NCBI RefSeq assembly: GCF_002262935.1
Contig: NZ_NPIA01000001.1
Coordinates: 558,001-622,000 of the forward strand
Reading direction: 5' to 3'
From: Lottiidibacillus patelloidae
GTDB lineage: Bacteria > Bacillota > Bacilli > Bacillales > SA5d-4
DNA length: 64,000 nt
Under the pieces are notes generated by a model, which was not told where the DNA came from, searched no databases, and saw only the letters and a program-made list of their open reading frames with translations. The position numbers and the translations under genes were made by a program. Positions 1 through 9,451 of this stretch are shown in pieces (the first letter of the stretch is position 1; each line of letters begins with the position of its first letter).

Positions 1-26
1 AAATAACCCTCAAGGGTTATTTTTTT
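1..26. terminator. Bidirectional intrinsic terminator
   Basis: An 8 bp perfect stem (AATAACCC at 2-9, GGGTTATT at 14-21) with a TCAA loop is followed by a T run on the + strand. It lies at the 3' end of the minus-strand small gene and would also end a + strand transcript arriving from the left, where rnc is expected from synteny. The window edge hides the minus-strand T tract. Confidence 0.75.
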
Positions 27-232
27 CGCATTTTACTTAACTCTGTTAAAATTGCTTCCTTTTCAGAAATACTTACAGTAGACTTCATCATAATCATCTT
101 ATGTATATCTTGCAGATCTTCTAAGCAACTTTCATTGAAATCTTCTGGATCAAATAATCCTCTATTAACAACTTGCAGCTTTTCACTAATTGCATTTACT
201 AATACTTCAATACTTTCTTTTGTAGAACCCAA
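17..232 (-). CDS. Small DUF1128 / UPF0435-like protein
   Basis: A 71-residue soluble acidic protein whose pattern resembles the DUF1128 (UPF0435, YfkK-type) family of Bacillales. The recalled features are a helix with KESIEVLVNAISEKLQVVN, then FNE...LEDLQDIHKMI and a final SISEKEAILTELSKM helix. Function is unknown. The open frame extends upstream to an ATG at 292. I choose the TTG at 232 because a good ribosome binding site (AGAGGGGTG) sits just before it, the resulting length fits the family (about 70-76 residues), and a -10-like TACAAT lies upstream. It is the only minus-strand gene in the window and is divergent from smc. Family assignment is from memory of the consensus, so moderate confidence. 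Confidence 0.6.
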   Translation of the reverse strand: MGSTKESIEVLVNAISEKLQVVNRGLFDPEDFNESCLEDLQDIHKMIMMKSTVSISEKEAILTELSKMRKK

Positions 233-361
233 AAATGAGCACCCCTCTTTATTCATTAATATTAGACATTGTACCATAATAAAGGCTTTCAAGTCTTCTA
301 TGTAGTAGATGATGTATGGTAAAATGAATTAATTGAGTATTTTAGTAAAGGGGATTAGGGG

Positions 362-3300
362 ATGTTCCTCAAAAAGTTAGATATCGTAGGATTCAAATCT
401 TTTGCAAGTAGAGTAGCTATCGACTTTGTTCCAGGTGTTACTGCTGTCGTAGGGCCAAATGGTAGTGGTAAAAGTAACATAACGGATAGTATAAAATGGG
501 TACTTGGTGAGCAGTCAGCAAAATCATTGCGTGGTTCTAAAATGGAAGATATCATTTTTGCCGGGAGTGATACTCGTAAACCATTAAACTTTGCTGAAGT
601 AACGTTAACATTAGATAATGAAGATCAGCACATTAGCATGGATTACAATGAAGTTAGCGTAACGAGACGAGTGTATCGCTCTGGAGACAGTGAGTTTTAC
701 ATTAATAAGCAATCATGTCGTCTAAAAGATATCGTTGACTTATTTATGGATTCTGGCCTAGGTAGAGAAGCCTATTCTATTATCGGACAAGGTAAAATTG
801 AAGAAATATTAAGCAGTAAGGCAGAAGAAAGAAGAACGATTTTCGAAGAAGCTGCCGGGGTCTTGAAGTATAAACATCGAAAACGTAAAGCTGAACAAAA
901 ATTAGCAGAAACGAAAGATAATTTATACCGAGTTGATGATATTATTCATGAGCTTGAAGGACAAATTGAACCTCTTAAACAACAAGCTGATGTCGCTAAG
1001 GAATATTTAGAGAAACGTGACAAGTTAGAAAAAGTGGAAGTTGCATTAACGGCTTATGAAATTGACTCGTTACATAAACAGTGGGAAGAGCAAACAAAGT
1101 TAGTCGAAGAATTAAAAGATAACGAACTCGAAATCTCAACTAAAATGAAGGCTGAAGAAGCCCGTTTTGAAGGTGAGAGAGAACAGTTACAAAAACTAGA
1201 TAACAACGTTGATGAGTTGCAGCAAAAGCTTTTAAAAGTAAGTGAAGAGCTAGAAAAACTAGAAGGTCAACGTGAAGTGCTTAAAGAAAGAAAAAAGAAT
1301 TATGAACAAAATAGAAATAGTTTACAAGAGCGAATAAAGGAATATAAAGAAAAATCTCATACAATCGATCAGCAGAAATCCAACGAAGATTTATTGTTGA
1401 AGCAATTTGACAAAGATGTTTCTAAAGTGAAAGAACAACTTCGTACAGCTCAGCAGGAATTTGAATATATTGATCAAAATATTGGAGAGCAAATCGAGCA
1501 ACTTAAAGGTGAATATATTGATCTTTTAAATAAAGAAGCTTCTATGCGCAATGAAGTACGTTATTTATCTGATCAATTAAAATTAATTGAAGGTAAATCA
1601 TTACGCTTAGAACAAGATAATGCTAAATTTATTACTTCTCGTAATGACGTAAACGAAAATAAAAATGACCTTAATCGTAAATTAGAAAAGGCAACGATAA
1701 AGTTAAAAAAGTTGTTAAGTGACTATGAAGAAACAGATAGCAAAAGGAAAGAAAAGCAAAACATTTTGCAAAGTAGGGAAGCTAAGCTAAACGAAGGCTA
1801 CCAATTAATGCAAAAGTTAAAATCAAGAAAAGATGTTCTTTCAGAAATGCAAGATGATTATGCTGGTTTTTTCCAAGGTGTAAAAGAAGTTTTAAAACAA
1901 AAAGATCAAAAGCTTCGTGGTATTGAAGGGGCGATTGCTGAATTAATACAAGTTCCAAAAGAATTTGAAACAGCGATAGAAATAACATTAGGGTCTTCGA
2001 TGCAGCAAGTTGTTGTAGAAAATGAACAAGCAGCAAGAGAAGCTATTCAATTCTTAAAACAACAGCGTCATGGAAGAGCGACTTTTTTACCAATGACAAC
2101 AATAAGACCGCGAACAGTGTCAGTTCAAGACTTACAGCTCGTTAAACAGCATCCATCATTCGTTGGACAAGCTTCCACATTAGTTACGTTTGATCGTCGC
2201 TATGAAAGTGTTATAAGTAACCTACTAGGGCACGTCATTATAACGAAAGATTTACAAGGTGCAAATGAATTGGCACGCAAGATCAATCATCGTTATCGAA
2301 TCGTTACGTTAGAAGGTGACGTAGTAAACCCAGGTGGTTCAATGACCGGTGGTAGTACGAAGGGGCAAAAAAGTTCAATTTTTAGTCGCCAACGTGAACT
2401 TGAAACAATTACAGAAAACCTTGTTAAGATGGAAAGTAAGCTAACGGCTGAGAGCGATATTGTTAGAAAACAAAAAGAAGAGCTTGAAGCTTTGCAAGTA
2501 GAATTAGCGTCATTGCGCCAACAAGGGGAAGAATCACGATATGAGGAACAATCTTTACAAGGACAGTTGCGTGAATTAGCAATTGAAGAAAAGAATGTAA
2601 ATGAGAGATTGTCCTTATATGACAATGAACAATCTCGTATGCTTGAAGAAAAAACTTCAGCTGAAAAGCGAATAAATGAATTAAATAATTATTTATCTGC
2701 TTCAAAGACAAAAGTGAAAGACCTTAGCGATACGATTGAAAGTTTAACAAAAACAAAAAATGAGCAACAATCTACGAAAGATTCGTTGCAAACAAATATT
2801 ACTGAACTAAAAGTTCTCTACGCAGAAAAGCAACAAAAACTTTTCAATCAACAAAATACTGTTAGACGCTTACAAGAAGAATATGACTATTCTATTCAAT
2901 TGTTAAAAGCTTCAGAAGAAGAGTTTTTCCAGCTAGAAGAAGAAATGAACAGTAATTCTTCAACGGAGACGTCACTGGATCAGTCGGTAACTAATAAGCG
3001 TCAGGAAAAAGAAGATACTATTACAGCCATTAGTGAGAGACGTTCGGAACGTTTGAAATTGCATAACTTAATTGCTGATATCGAACGAGAAACAAAAGAG
3101 TTAAAGAAACTTCAGAGAACTAAAGTCAATGCACTTCACAGTGAAGAGGTTAAATTAAATCGCCTTGATGTGTCATTAGATAACTTACTCACTCATTTAC
3201 GTGAAGAATATAAACTATCGTTTGAAGCGGCGAGAATGCATTATCCATTAACGATTCCTGCAGATGAAGCAAAAGCTGAAGTGAAACAGTTAAAGCGTGA

Positions 3301-3931
3301 AATTGAGCGCTTAGGGACTGTTAACCTTGGAGCAATTGAAGAGTTTGAGCGAGTGGAAGAAAGGTATTCTTTCTTAACTAACCAAAAGGAAGACTTATTA
3401 AAAGCACAGGATACATTAAGGGAAGTAATTGGTGAAATGGATACGGAAATGGAAAAGCGTTTCGGTGCCACTTTCGCACAAATTAAAGAGGAATTCAGAG
3501 TTGTCTTCGTTGAATTATTTGGTGGAGGTAGAGCTGACTTAGTGTTAACTGAGCCTGACAATTTACTTACTACCGGAATTGATATTGTGGCACAACCGCC
3601 AGGTAAGAAACTTCAACAATTAGGTCTATTATCTGGAGGGGAACGTGCATTAACAGCAATTGCGCTACTGTTTGCGATATTAAAAGTAAGGCCTGTCCCT
3701 TTCGTTATTTTAGACGAAGTAGAAGCGGCACTTGATGAGGCAAATGTTGTGCGATATGCAAACTATTTAAAAATTTATAGCGGTGAAACGCAATTCATCG
3801 TTATTACACACCGAAAAGGTACAATGGAAAAGGCTGATGTTCTTTATGGTGTAACGATGCAAGAGTCAGGTGTATCCAACCTTGTCTCTGTTCGATTAGA
3901 AGATACGAAAGAGCTAATTCCGCAAAATTAG
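362..3931 (+). CDS. smc: Chromosome segregation ATPase SMC
   Basis: The 1189-residue condensin subunit forms the SMC-ScpA-ScpB ring that compacts and segregates the chromosome. The N-terminal head has Walker A GPNGSGKS at 31-38. Two long coiled-coil arms flank a hinge at about 500-670, ending in the Gly-rich segment GGSMTGGSTKG. The C-terminal head carries the ABC signature LSGGERALTAIALL near 1091 and Walker B VILDEVEAALD near 1116. Full length matches the family. A purine-rich ribosome binding site (AAAGGGGATTAGGGG) precedes the ATG. ftsY follows after 24 bp, the usual Bacillus order, so the two are probably cotranscribed. Confidence 0.98.
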   Translation: MFLKKLDIVGFKSFASRVAIDFVPGVTAVVGPNGSGKSNITDSIKWVLGEQSAKSLRGSKMEDIIFAGSDTRKPLNFAEVTLTLDNEDQHISMDYNEVSVTRRVYRSGDSEFYINKQSCRLKDIVDLFMDSGLGREAYSIIGQGKIEEILSSKAEERRTIFEEAAGVLKYKHRKRKAEQKLAETKDNLYRVDDIIHELEGQIEPLKQQADVAKEYLEKRDKLEKVEVALTAYEIDSLHKQWEEQTKLVEELKDNELEISTKMKAEEARFEGEREQLQKLDNNVDELQQKLLKVSEELEKLEGQREVLKERKKNYEQNRNSLQERIKEYKEKSHTIDQQKSNEDLLLKQFDKDVSKVKEQLRTAQQEFEYIDQNIGEQIEQLKGEYIDLLNKEASMRNEVRYLSDQLKLIEGKSLRLEQDNAKFITSRNDVNENKNDLNRKLEKATIKLKKLLSDYEETDSKRKEKQNILQSREAKLNEGYQLMQKLKSRKDVLSEMQDDYAGFFQGVKEVLKQKDQKLRGIEGAIAELIQVPKEFETAIEITLGSSMQQVVVENEQAAREAIQFLKQQRHGRATFLPMTTIRPRTVSVQDLQLVKQHPSFVGQASTLVTFDRRYESVISNLLGHVIITKDLQGANELARKINHRYRIVTLEGDVVNPGGSMTGGSTKGQKSSIFSRQRELETITENLVKMESKLTAESDIVRKQKEELEALQVELASLRQQGEESRYEEQSLQGQLRELAIEEKNVNERLSLYDNEQSRMLEEKTSAEKRINELNNYLSASKTKVKDLSDTIESLTKTKNEQQSTKDSLQTNITELKVLYAEKQQKLFNQQNTVRRLQEEYDYSIQLLKASEEEFFQLEEEMNSNSSTETSLDQSVTNKRQEKEDTITAISERRSERLKLHNLIADIERETKELKKLQRTKVNALHSEEVKLNRLDVSLDNLLTHLREEYKLSFEAARMHYPLTIPADEAKAEVKQLKREIERLGTVNLGAIEEFERVEERYSFLTNQKEDLLKAQDTLREVIGEMDTEMEKRFGATFAQIKEEFRVVFVELFGGGRADLVLTEPDNLLTTGIDIVAQPPGKKLQQLGLLSGGERALTAIALLFAILKVRPVPFVILDEVEAALDEANVVRYANYLKIYSGETQFIVITHRKGTMEKADVLYGVTMQESGVSNLVSVRLEDTKELIPQN

Positions 3932-3955
3932 AACGGACAAACTAGGAGGAAAAGA

Positions 3956-4945
3956 ATGAGCTTTTTTAAGAAACTAAAAGAGAAAGTTACAAAACAAACC
4001 GAATCAGTAACAGAAAAATTTAAAGATGGTCTAACGAAAACGAGAGATTCATTTTCTGGTAAAGTGAATGATTTAGTGAGTAGATTCAGAAAGGTCGATG
4101 AGGAGTTTTTCGAAGAATTAGAAGAAATTTTAATCTCTGCCGATGTCGGCGTAATGACCGTTATGGATTTAATTGACGACTTAAAAGACGAAGTGAGAAA
4201 ACGTAATATTCAAGATACGAAAGATGTACGGCCAGTTATTTCGGAGAAACTAGCAGAGTTATTACAAGAAAAAGAAGAAGATAGTAACTTAAATCTTCAA
4301 AGTAATGCAATGACTGTCATGTTAGTTGTTGGGGTAAATGGCGTTGGGAAAACGACAACGATAGGGAAATTAGCTAATAAATTGAAAAATGATGGAAAAT
4401 CTGTCCTTTTAGCAGCTGGTGATACATTCCGTGCTGGGGCAATCGATCAATTAGAAGTATGGGGCGAGCGTGTTGGCTGTGAAGTTGTAAAACAACAAGA
4501 AGGTTCAGATCCAGCGGCAGTTATTTTTGATGCTATCCAATCTGCAAAGTCCAAAAATGTGGATGTCCTAATTTGTGACACTGCAGGTCGTTTGCAAAAC
4601 AAAGTAAACTTAATGAAAGAGCTTGAAAAAGTAAAGCGTGTCATCGAGCGTGAAATTCCAGGTGCTCCTCATGAAGTGTTACTTGTCTTAGACGCTACTA
4701 CTGGACAAAACGCTCTTAGCCAAGCGAAGACATTTAGTGAAGCAACGAATGTTACAGGTATCGCGTTGACGAAGCTAGATGGAACAGCAAAAGGAGGAAT
4801 TGTTCTAGCAATTCGTCATGAACTAGATATTCCAGTGAAGCTTATCGGCTTAGGAGAAGGAATTGACGATTTACAAGATTTTGACGCAGAACAATTTGTT
4901 TATGGGTTGTTCTCTGACCTAGTTGATAGAGAGACAGAAGAATAA
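3956..4945 (+). CDS. ftsY: Signal recognition particle receptor FtsY
   Basis: SRP receptor GTPase of 329 residues that docks ribosome-SRP complexes at the membrane. A short charged N-terminal region (no long acidic A domain, as in Bacillus) leads into the NG domain. G1 is GVNGVGKT at 126-133, G3 is DTAGR from 208, and the TKLDGTAKGG motif starts at 272. It pairs with Ffh encoded 1.1 kb downstream. An AGGAGGAAAAGA ribosome binding site precedes the ATG. A strong hairpin follows the stop codon, so the smc-ftsY unit probably ends here. Confidence 0.98.
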   Translation: MSFFKKLKEKVTKQTESVTEKFKDGLTKTRDSFSGKVNDLVSRFRKVDEEFFEELEEILISADVGVMTVMDLIDDLKDEVRKRNIQDTKDVRPVISEKLAELLQEKEEDSNLNLQSNAMTVMLVVGVNGVGKTTTIGKLANKLKNDGKSVLLAAGDTFRAGAIDQLEVWGERVGCEVVKQQEGSDPAAVIFDAIQSAKSKNVDVLICDTAGRLQNKVNLMKELEKVKRVIEREIPGAPHEVLLVLDATTGQNALSQAKTFSEATNVTGIALTKLDGTAKGGIVLAIRHELDIPVKLIGLGEGIDDLQDFDAEQFVYGLFSDLVDRETEE

Positions 4946-4951
4946 TAGGAA

Positions 4952-4998
4952 AAAGGTAAGTTACTTTCACGTGACTTGCCTTTATCTTTATCTTTATC
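4952..4998 (+). terminator. Intrinsic terminator after ftsY
   Basis: A 13 bp stem with two G-U pairs (4952-4964 with 4971-4983, 6-nt loop) is followed by a T-rich stretch of repeated ATCTTT. Confidence 0.8.
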
Positions 4999-5079
4999 TA
5001 TAACCGTCCTATAAGCTTGGAAATAAGAAATAAAATAGCTTATGAAATGATAAAAAGGCCGGAAGTAATGGGGGAAATG

Positions 5080-5649
5080 ATGAAGTTAATTGGAGATAAA
5101 GTGATTGTCAGAGAAATAAATGAAGAAGATATACCACTGTTATGGAATTTTATTTATGGGACACCTAACCCTGAATGGAAACTGTGGGATGCACCTTATT
5201 TTCCACTTGGTTATTTAAAGTTGGAAAAATATAAAGAAAATCTACAGAACATGTTGAAAGCGAATGAAGTTCCAAAGGTGGCTATTATTGAAAGAAACGG
5301 AGAAATTGTAGGTACTGTTTCATTTTATTGGGAACATGAACCTTCCAGGTGGCTTGAAGTAGGCGTAACTATTTTTCAGTCTAACAACTGGAGCGGTGGA
5401 ATTGGAACAAATGCACTTAAGCTATGGATCGATTATTTATTTGCAAATTTAGAAATTGCAAGAGTCGGCCTAACGACATGGTCAGGAAATGAACGAATGA
5501 TAAAGTGCGCTGAAAAGCTCGGAATGATGATGGAAGGAAGAATGAGAAAATGCCGATATTACAACGGTGAGTATTATGATTCCATCCGTATGGGAGTGCT
5601 TCGCGAAGAGTGGAATGCATGGAAAAAAGAACGTGAAAGTTACTGTTAA
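5080..5649 (+). CDS. GNAT family N-acetyltransferase
   Basis: Acetyl-CoA dependent N-acetyltransferase of the RimJ/RimL-like type. It opens with MKLIGDKVIVREINEEDIP, a common start for the fold. It has the acetyl-CoA pyrophosphate loop NWSGGIGTNAL (an R/Q-x-x-G-x-G variant), then ARVGLTTWSGNERMIKCAEK and LGMMMEGRMRKC, the usual C-terminal core strands. The substrate cannot be predicted. The open frame begins at a TTG at 5017; ATGs lie at 5047, 5068, 5077 and 5080. I prefer 5080 because GGGGGAA lies just upstream and the N-terminus then matches the fold, but this is not certain. It is inserted between ftsY and ylxM, where B. subtilis has no gene. Confidence 0.8.
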   Translation: MKLIGDKVIVREINEEDIPLLWNFIYGTPNPEWKLWDAPYFPLGYLKLEKYKENLQNMLKANEVPKVAIIERNGEIVGTVSFYWEHEPSRWLEVGVTIFQSNNWSGGIGTNALKLWIDYLFANLEIARVGLTTWSGNERMIKCAEKLGMMMEGRMRKCRYYNGEYYDSIRMGVLREEWNAWKKERESYC

Positions 5650-5658
5650 GAAAAAAAC

Positions 5659-5687
5659 TTGACATTAAAAGTGAATGAGTGTATCAT
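5659..5687 (+). promoter_or_regulatory. Sigma-A promoter of ylxM-ffh
   Basis: TTGACA at 5659-5664 and TATCAT at 5682-5687 with 17 bp spacing, 44 bp before ylxM. It shows that the ylxM-ffh-rpsP block has its own promoter, independent of smc-ftsY. Confidence 0.8.
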
Positions 5688-5731
5688 ACCTATTTGTAAA
5701 GGCGTTTTACTTAACAAGGAGTTGAAGCCAA

Positions 5732-6058
5732 TTGTTAGAAAAAACGACGCGCTTGAATTACCTCTTTGACTTTTATCAATCGCTATTGACAGAAAAACAA
5801 AGAAATTATATGGCGTTGTATTACTTGGATGATTACTCCCTAGGTGAAATTGCTGAAGAATTTCAAGTGAGCAGACAAGCGGTATATGATAACATCAAGC
5901 GGACAGAAGCAATGCTTGAGGATTACGAAGAAAAACTTCTGCTTTTTAGTAAATTTCAAGAGCGCACAACGGTGTTAACCGAATTACGAGCACAACTGAG
6001 TGATCAAACGCAAAACGATGTGCAAGTTATATTGGAAAAGCTCGAGAATATTGATTAG
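5732..6058 (+). CDS. ylxM: SRP-associated HTH protein YlxM
   Basis: A 108-residue YlxM-family protein containing a sigma-70 region 4-like helix-turn-helix ([20 protein letters not shown], about residues 33-52). The family is always linked to ffh and ftsY, and is thought to act with the signal recognition particle. Translation starts at TTG 5732, after AAGGAG at 5716-5721. It ends 14 bp before ffh, with the ffh ribosome binding site (TTAGGAGGACGG) overlapping its stop. Confidence 0.93.
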   Translation: MLEKTTRLNYLFDFYQSLLTEKQRNYMALYYLDDYSLGEIAEEFQVSRQAVYDNIKRTEAMLEDYEEKLLLFSKFQERTTVLTELRAQLSDQTQNDVQVILEKLENID

Positions 6059-6072
6059 GAGGACGGCATTTA

Positions 6073-7413
6073 ATGGCATTTGAAGGCTTAGCTGACCGAC
6101 TGCAAAATACACTACAAAAAATCCGTGGAAAAGGCAAGGTTACGGAAGCTGATGTAAAGGAAATGATGCGCGAAGTGCGCCTCGCTTTATTAGAAGCTGA
6201 TGTAAACTTTAAAGTTGTAAAAGACTTTATTAACCGTGTGAAAGAACGTGCGGTTGGCCAAGATGTAATGAAAAGCTTAACTCCAGGTCAACAAGTCATT
6301 AAGGTAGTAAATGAAGAGTTAACAGCCTTAATGGGAGGAGAACAAAGCAAAATCGCAGTTGCCAAGAAACCACCTACAGTTGTCATGATGGTTGGTTTAC
6401 AAGGTGCTGGTAAAACGACAACAACAGGAAAATTAGCAAATCATTTACGTAAAAATCACAATAGAAAGCCATTCTTAGTAGCGGCAGACATCTATCGCCC
6501 AGCTGCAATTAAGCAGTTAGAAACATTAGGTAAACAACTAAGCTTACCAGTGTTCTCACTTGGTGATAAAGTAAACCCTGTTGAAATAGTAAAACAAGGT
6601 ATTGCTAAAGCAAAAGAAGAGCATTGTGATTACGTCATTATCGATACAGCTGGTCGCCTTCATATTGATGAAGGGTTAATGGATGAGCTAAAAGATATGA
6701 AAGATGCCGCTAATCCTGATGAAGTATTACTAGTTGTCGATGCAATGACAGGTCAAGATGCTGTCAACGTGGCTGATAGCTTTAATAAACAACTTGATAT
6801 CACTGGTGTTGTTTTAACAAAGCTAGATGGAGATACACGTGGTGGGGCTGCATTATCAGTAAAGGCGGTTACGAATACACCGATTAAATTTGCTGGTATG
6901 GGAGAAAAACTTGATCAGTTAGAAGCTTTCCATCCGGAAAGAATGGCATCTCGTATCTTAGGTATGGGTGATGTGCTAACATTAATTGAAAAAGCACAAG
7001 CCAATGTCGATGAAGAGAAAGCGAAAGAACTCCAGCAAAAGATGAAAACAATGAGTTTCACGCTAGATGATTTCCTTGATCAACTAAGACAAATCCGAAG
7101 TATGGGACCGCTCGAAGATTTGCTAGGGATGATTCCTGGAGCAAACAAAATGAAAGGATTGAAGGATGCTAAAGTTGATGAAAAGCAACTTGTCAAAATC
7201 GAAGCTGTTATACAGTCGATGACGATGAAAGAAAGAGAGCAACCTGCAATCATAAATGCAAGTCGTAGAAAAAGAATTGCGAATGGAAGCGGAACGACAG
7301 TACAAGACGTAAACCGTTTACTAAAGCAGTTCGAAGACATGAAGAAAATGATGAAACAAATGATGGGTACCGGCAAAAAGAAAAAAGGCGGTATGAAATT
7401 CCCATTCATGTAA
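6073..7413 (+). CDS. ffh: Signal recognition particle GTPase Ffh
   Basis: The 446-residue SRP54 protein binds signal peptides and 4.5S/scRNA and targets nascent membrane and secreted proteins. The NG domain has G1 GLQGAGKT at 108-115, DTAGR from 191 and TKLDGDTRGG from 249. The C-terminal M domain (about 300-430) is Met-rich (MKKMMKQMMGTG) and contains the RNA-binding SRRKRIANGSG segment. It ends with the basic tail KKKKGGMKFPFM. Cotranscribed with ylxM. Confidence 0.98.
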   Translation: MAFEGLADRLQNTLQKIRGKGKVTEADVKEMMREVRLALLEADVNFKVVKDFINRVKERAVGQDVMKSLTPGQQVIKVVNEELTALMGGEQSKIAVAKKPPTVVMMVGLQGAGKTTTTGKLANHLRKNHNRKPFLVAADIYRPAAIKQLETLGKQLSLPVFSLGDKVNPVEIVKQGIAKAKEEHCDYVIIDTAGRLHIDEGLMDELKDMKDAANPDEVLLVVDAMTGQDAVNVADSFNKQLDITGVVLTKLDGDTRGGAALSVKAVTNTPIKFAGMGEKLDQLEAFHPERMASRILGMGDVLTLIEKAQANVDEEKAKELQQKMKTMSFTLDDFLDQLRQIRSMGPLEDLLGMIPGANKMKGLKDAKVDEKQLVKIEAVIQSMTMKEREQPAIINASRRKRIANGSGTTVQDVNRLLKQFEDMKKMMKQMMGTGKKKKGGMKFPFM

Positions 7414-7490
7414 AAGTTTATCAGTCCACTTAGTGGATTTTATGATAATATAATAAAGTTGTTTTTAAAAAATTCGGAGGTGCAAATATA

Positions 7491-7763
7491 ATGGCAGTAA
7501 AAATTCGTTTAAAGCGTATGGGTTCAAAAAAATCACCATTTTATCGTTTAGTAGTAGCAGACTCACGTTCACCACGTGATGGTCGTTTCATCGAGGAAAT
7601 TGGATACTATAATCCAGTAGCAACTCCTGTTGAAGTTAAAATTGACGAAGATGCAGCATTAAAATGGTTACAAGATGGTGCAAAACCTTCTGATACAGTA
7701 CGTAACTTATTCTCTAAAGCTGGTATCTTAGAAAAGTTCCACAACTTAAAGTACCAAAAATAA
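7491..7763 (+). CDS. rpsP: 30S ribosomal protein S16
   Basis: A 90-residue bS16 with the typical start [20 protein letters not shown] and the [19 protein letters not shown] segment. It is an assembly protein of the 30S body. GGAGGTGCAAAT precedes the ATG. The 77 bp gap after ffh holds only a weak 5-6 bp hairpin (TCCAC/GTGGA), so readthrough from the ffh promoter is likely. khpA follows after 29 bp. Confidence 0.97.
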   Translation: MAVKIRLKRMGSKKSPFYRLVVADSRSPRDGRFIEEIGYYNPVATPVEVKIDEDAALKWLQDGAKPSDTVRNLFSKAGILEKFHNLKYQK

Positions 7764-7792
7764 TTAATTTCTAAGTATTCGGAGGGATTTAA

Positions 7793-8020
7793 ATGAAAGA
7801 TTTAATCGAAACGATTGCCAGAGCTCTCGTTGACTACCCCGAAGAAGTGAAAGTCTTAGAAGAAACGAAGGGCGAAAAGCTCACATATCAATTAACTGTA
7901 CACCCAGAAGATACGGGTAAAGTTATTGGTAAACAAGGCCGTGTTGCGAAATCACTTCGAACAGTCGTGAATGCAGCAGCAGCTGGTCAAAACAAATATG
8001 TTACGATTGTGATTAAATAA
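7793..8020 (+). CDS. khpA: KH-domain RNA-binding protein KhpA (YlqC)
   Basis: A 75-residue single KH domain protein. The GxxG loop is GKQG, within VIGKQGRVAKSLRTVVNAAA. KhpA forms a complex with KhpB/Jag in several Firmicutes and binds many transcripts; that role is known from the family, not from this sequence. It follows rpsP in the conserved order and is followed by a terminator. Confidence 0.93.
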   Translation: MKDLIETIARALVDYPEEVKVLEETKGEKLTYQLTVHPEDTGKVIGKQGRVAKSLRTVVNAAAAGQNKYVTIVIK

Positions 8021-8031
8021 TTGTTACATTT

Positions 8032-8064
8032 AAAAAAGGGTGGGGAATTTCCTCGCTCTTTTTT
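8032..8064 (+). terminator. Intrinsic terminator after khpA
   Basis: A 15 bp stem containing three G-U pairs (8032-8046 with 8050-8064, 3-nt loop) ends in six T. Confidence 0.75.
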
Positions 8065-8088
8065 GTTCGTTTATAATAAGGTATATCA

Positions 8089-8116
8089 TTGTCAATTTAA
8101 GAAAAAATGATAGTAT
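8089..8116 (+). promoter_or_regulatory. Probable sigma-A promoter of rimM-trmD
   Basis: TTGTCA at 8089-8094 and TAGTAT at 8111-8116 with 16 bp spacing, between the khpA terminator and rimM. Confidence 0.55.
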
Positions 8117-8148
8117 GGAATTTCTTATGGAAGGAAAAGGGTATACAT

Positions 8149-8670
8149 ATGAGTAAATGGTTTAACGTTGGTAAAATTGTTAATACACAAGGAATTAAAG
8201 GGGAAGTTCGAGTAATTGCTTCAACTGACTTTCCAGAAGAACGATTTGCAAAAGGTAATGTCTTGTACATTGACCATGCTGAACTTCAAGAAAAGCTTGA
8301 GGTGAAAGTAGCTACGCACCGCAAACATAAGAACTTTGATTTAATTTCTTTTGTTGGTTACAGTTCGATTAATGATGTAGAAAGATTTAAAGGTGGAATC
8401 CTTCAAGTAAATGAAGATCAATTAATCGATTTAAGTGAACATGAAAATGAGTTTTATTACCATGAAATTATCGGTTGTTTAGTAAAGACAGTTGATGGTG
8501 AGCAATTAGGTGAAGTGAAAGAAATATTATCACCAGGAGCGAACGATGTTTGGGTTGTTAAACGTAAAGGGAAAAATGACTTATTACTTCCTTATATAGA
8601 AGACGTAGTGAAAGAAATTAATATCGAGGAAAAAGAAATTATCGTCGAACTACTTGAAGGATTAGAGTAA
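8149..8670 (+). CDS. rimM: Ribosome maturation factor RimM
   Basis: A 173-residue RimM that assists 30S head assembly by binding S19. The N-terminal domain starts [19 protein letters not shown]. The C-terminal PRC barrel contains the conserved segments VWVVKR and [13 protein letters not shown]. The frame is open further upstream (8107), but the ATG at 8149 has AAGGAAAAGG before it and gives the family length. Its stop overlaps the trmD start by one base, so the two are translationally coupled. Confidence 0.96.
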   Translation: MSKWFNVGKIVNTQGIKGEVRVIASTDFPEERFAKGNVLYIDHAELQEKLEVKVATHRKHKNFDLISFVGYSSINDVERFKGGILQVNEDQLIDLSEHENEFYYHEIIGCLVKTVDGEQLGEVKEILSPGANDVWVVKRKGKNDLLLPYIEDVVKEINIEEKEIIVELLEGLE

Positions 8671-9410
8671 TGATGAAAGTAGATGTTTTGTCACTGTTTC
8701 CTGAAATGTTTTCCGGTGTATTTAATCAATCAATATTAAAAAAAGCACAAGAAAAGGAAATCGTACAATTCGAAGTAACTGATTTTCGAAATTATACAAC
8801 AAATAAACATAATAAAGTCGATGATTATCCTTATGGTGGTGGAGCCGGTATGGTATTGACGCCACAGCCAATTTTTGATGCAGTAGATGATTGCATTGCT
8901 AAAGCGAAGGGGACAACTCCTCGAGTTATTTTAATGTGTCCGCAAGGGGAACGGTTTACGCAACAAAAAGCTGAAGAGCTTGCTAAGGAAGAACATTTAA
9001 TTTTTATTTGTGGACATTATGAAGGTTATGATGAACGAATAAGAGAGCACGTCGTAACTGACGAGCTGTCGATCGGTGATTATATATTGACCGGCGGTGA
9101 ATTAGCAAGTATGGTCATCATTGATAGTGTAACAAGACTTTTGCCAAATGCTTTAGGAAAAGCAGAGTCACATCAACAAGATTCTTATAGTACAGGATTT
9201 TTAGAACATCCACATTATACAAGACCAGCTTCGTTTCGTGGTTTAGATGTCCCAGATGTATTATTATCAGGCAATCATGCCAATATTGAGGCATGGAGAA
9301 AAAAAGAATCACTTCGTCGAACATTTCAGCGTAGACCAGATTTATTAGATGAAAACAAGCTCACTGACCAAGAAAAAAAATGGCTGCGCGAAATTAAAGA
9401 AGAAAGCTAG
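8670..9410 (+). CDS. trmD: tRNA (guanine37-N1)-methyltransferase TrmD
   Basis: SPOUT-class trefoil-knot enzyme of 246 residues that methylates G37 of tRNA, preventing frameshifting. Seen are [25 protein letters not shown] and the knot [19 protein letters not shown], which binds S-adenosylmethionine. Two ATGs occur in tandem (8670 and 8673). Homologues usually start at the equivalent of the second, a one-residue difference. Confidence 0.97.
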   Translation: MMKVDVLSLFPEMFSGVFNQSILKKAQEKEIVQFEVTDFRNYTTNKHNKVDDYPYGGGAGMVLTPQPIFDAVDDCIAKAKGTTPRVILMCPQGERFTQQKAEELAKEEHLIFICGHYEGYDERIREHVVTDELSIGDYILTGGELASMVIIDSVTRLLPNALGKAESHQQDSYSTGFLEHPHYTRPASFRGLDVPDVLLSGNHANIEAWRKKESLRRTFQRRPDLLDENKLTDQEKKWLREIKEES

Positions 9411-9416
9411 AAAGTA

Positions 9417-9445
9417 TTGCAAAACAGGCATTAATATGCTATTAT
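9417..9445 (+). promoter_or_regulatory. Sigma-A promoter of rplS
   Basis: TTGCAA at 9417-9422 and TATTAT at 9440-9445 with 17 bp spacing. Transcription would begin near 9452, giving a leader of about 88 nt before rplS. Confidence 0.75.
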
Positions 9446-9451
9446 AGCCAT

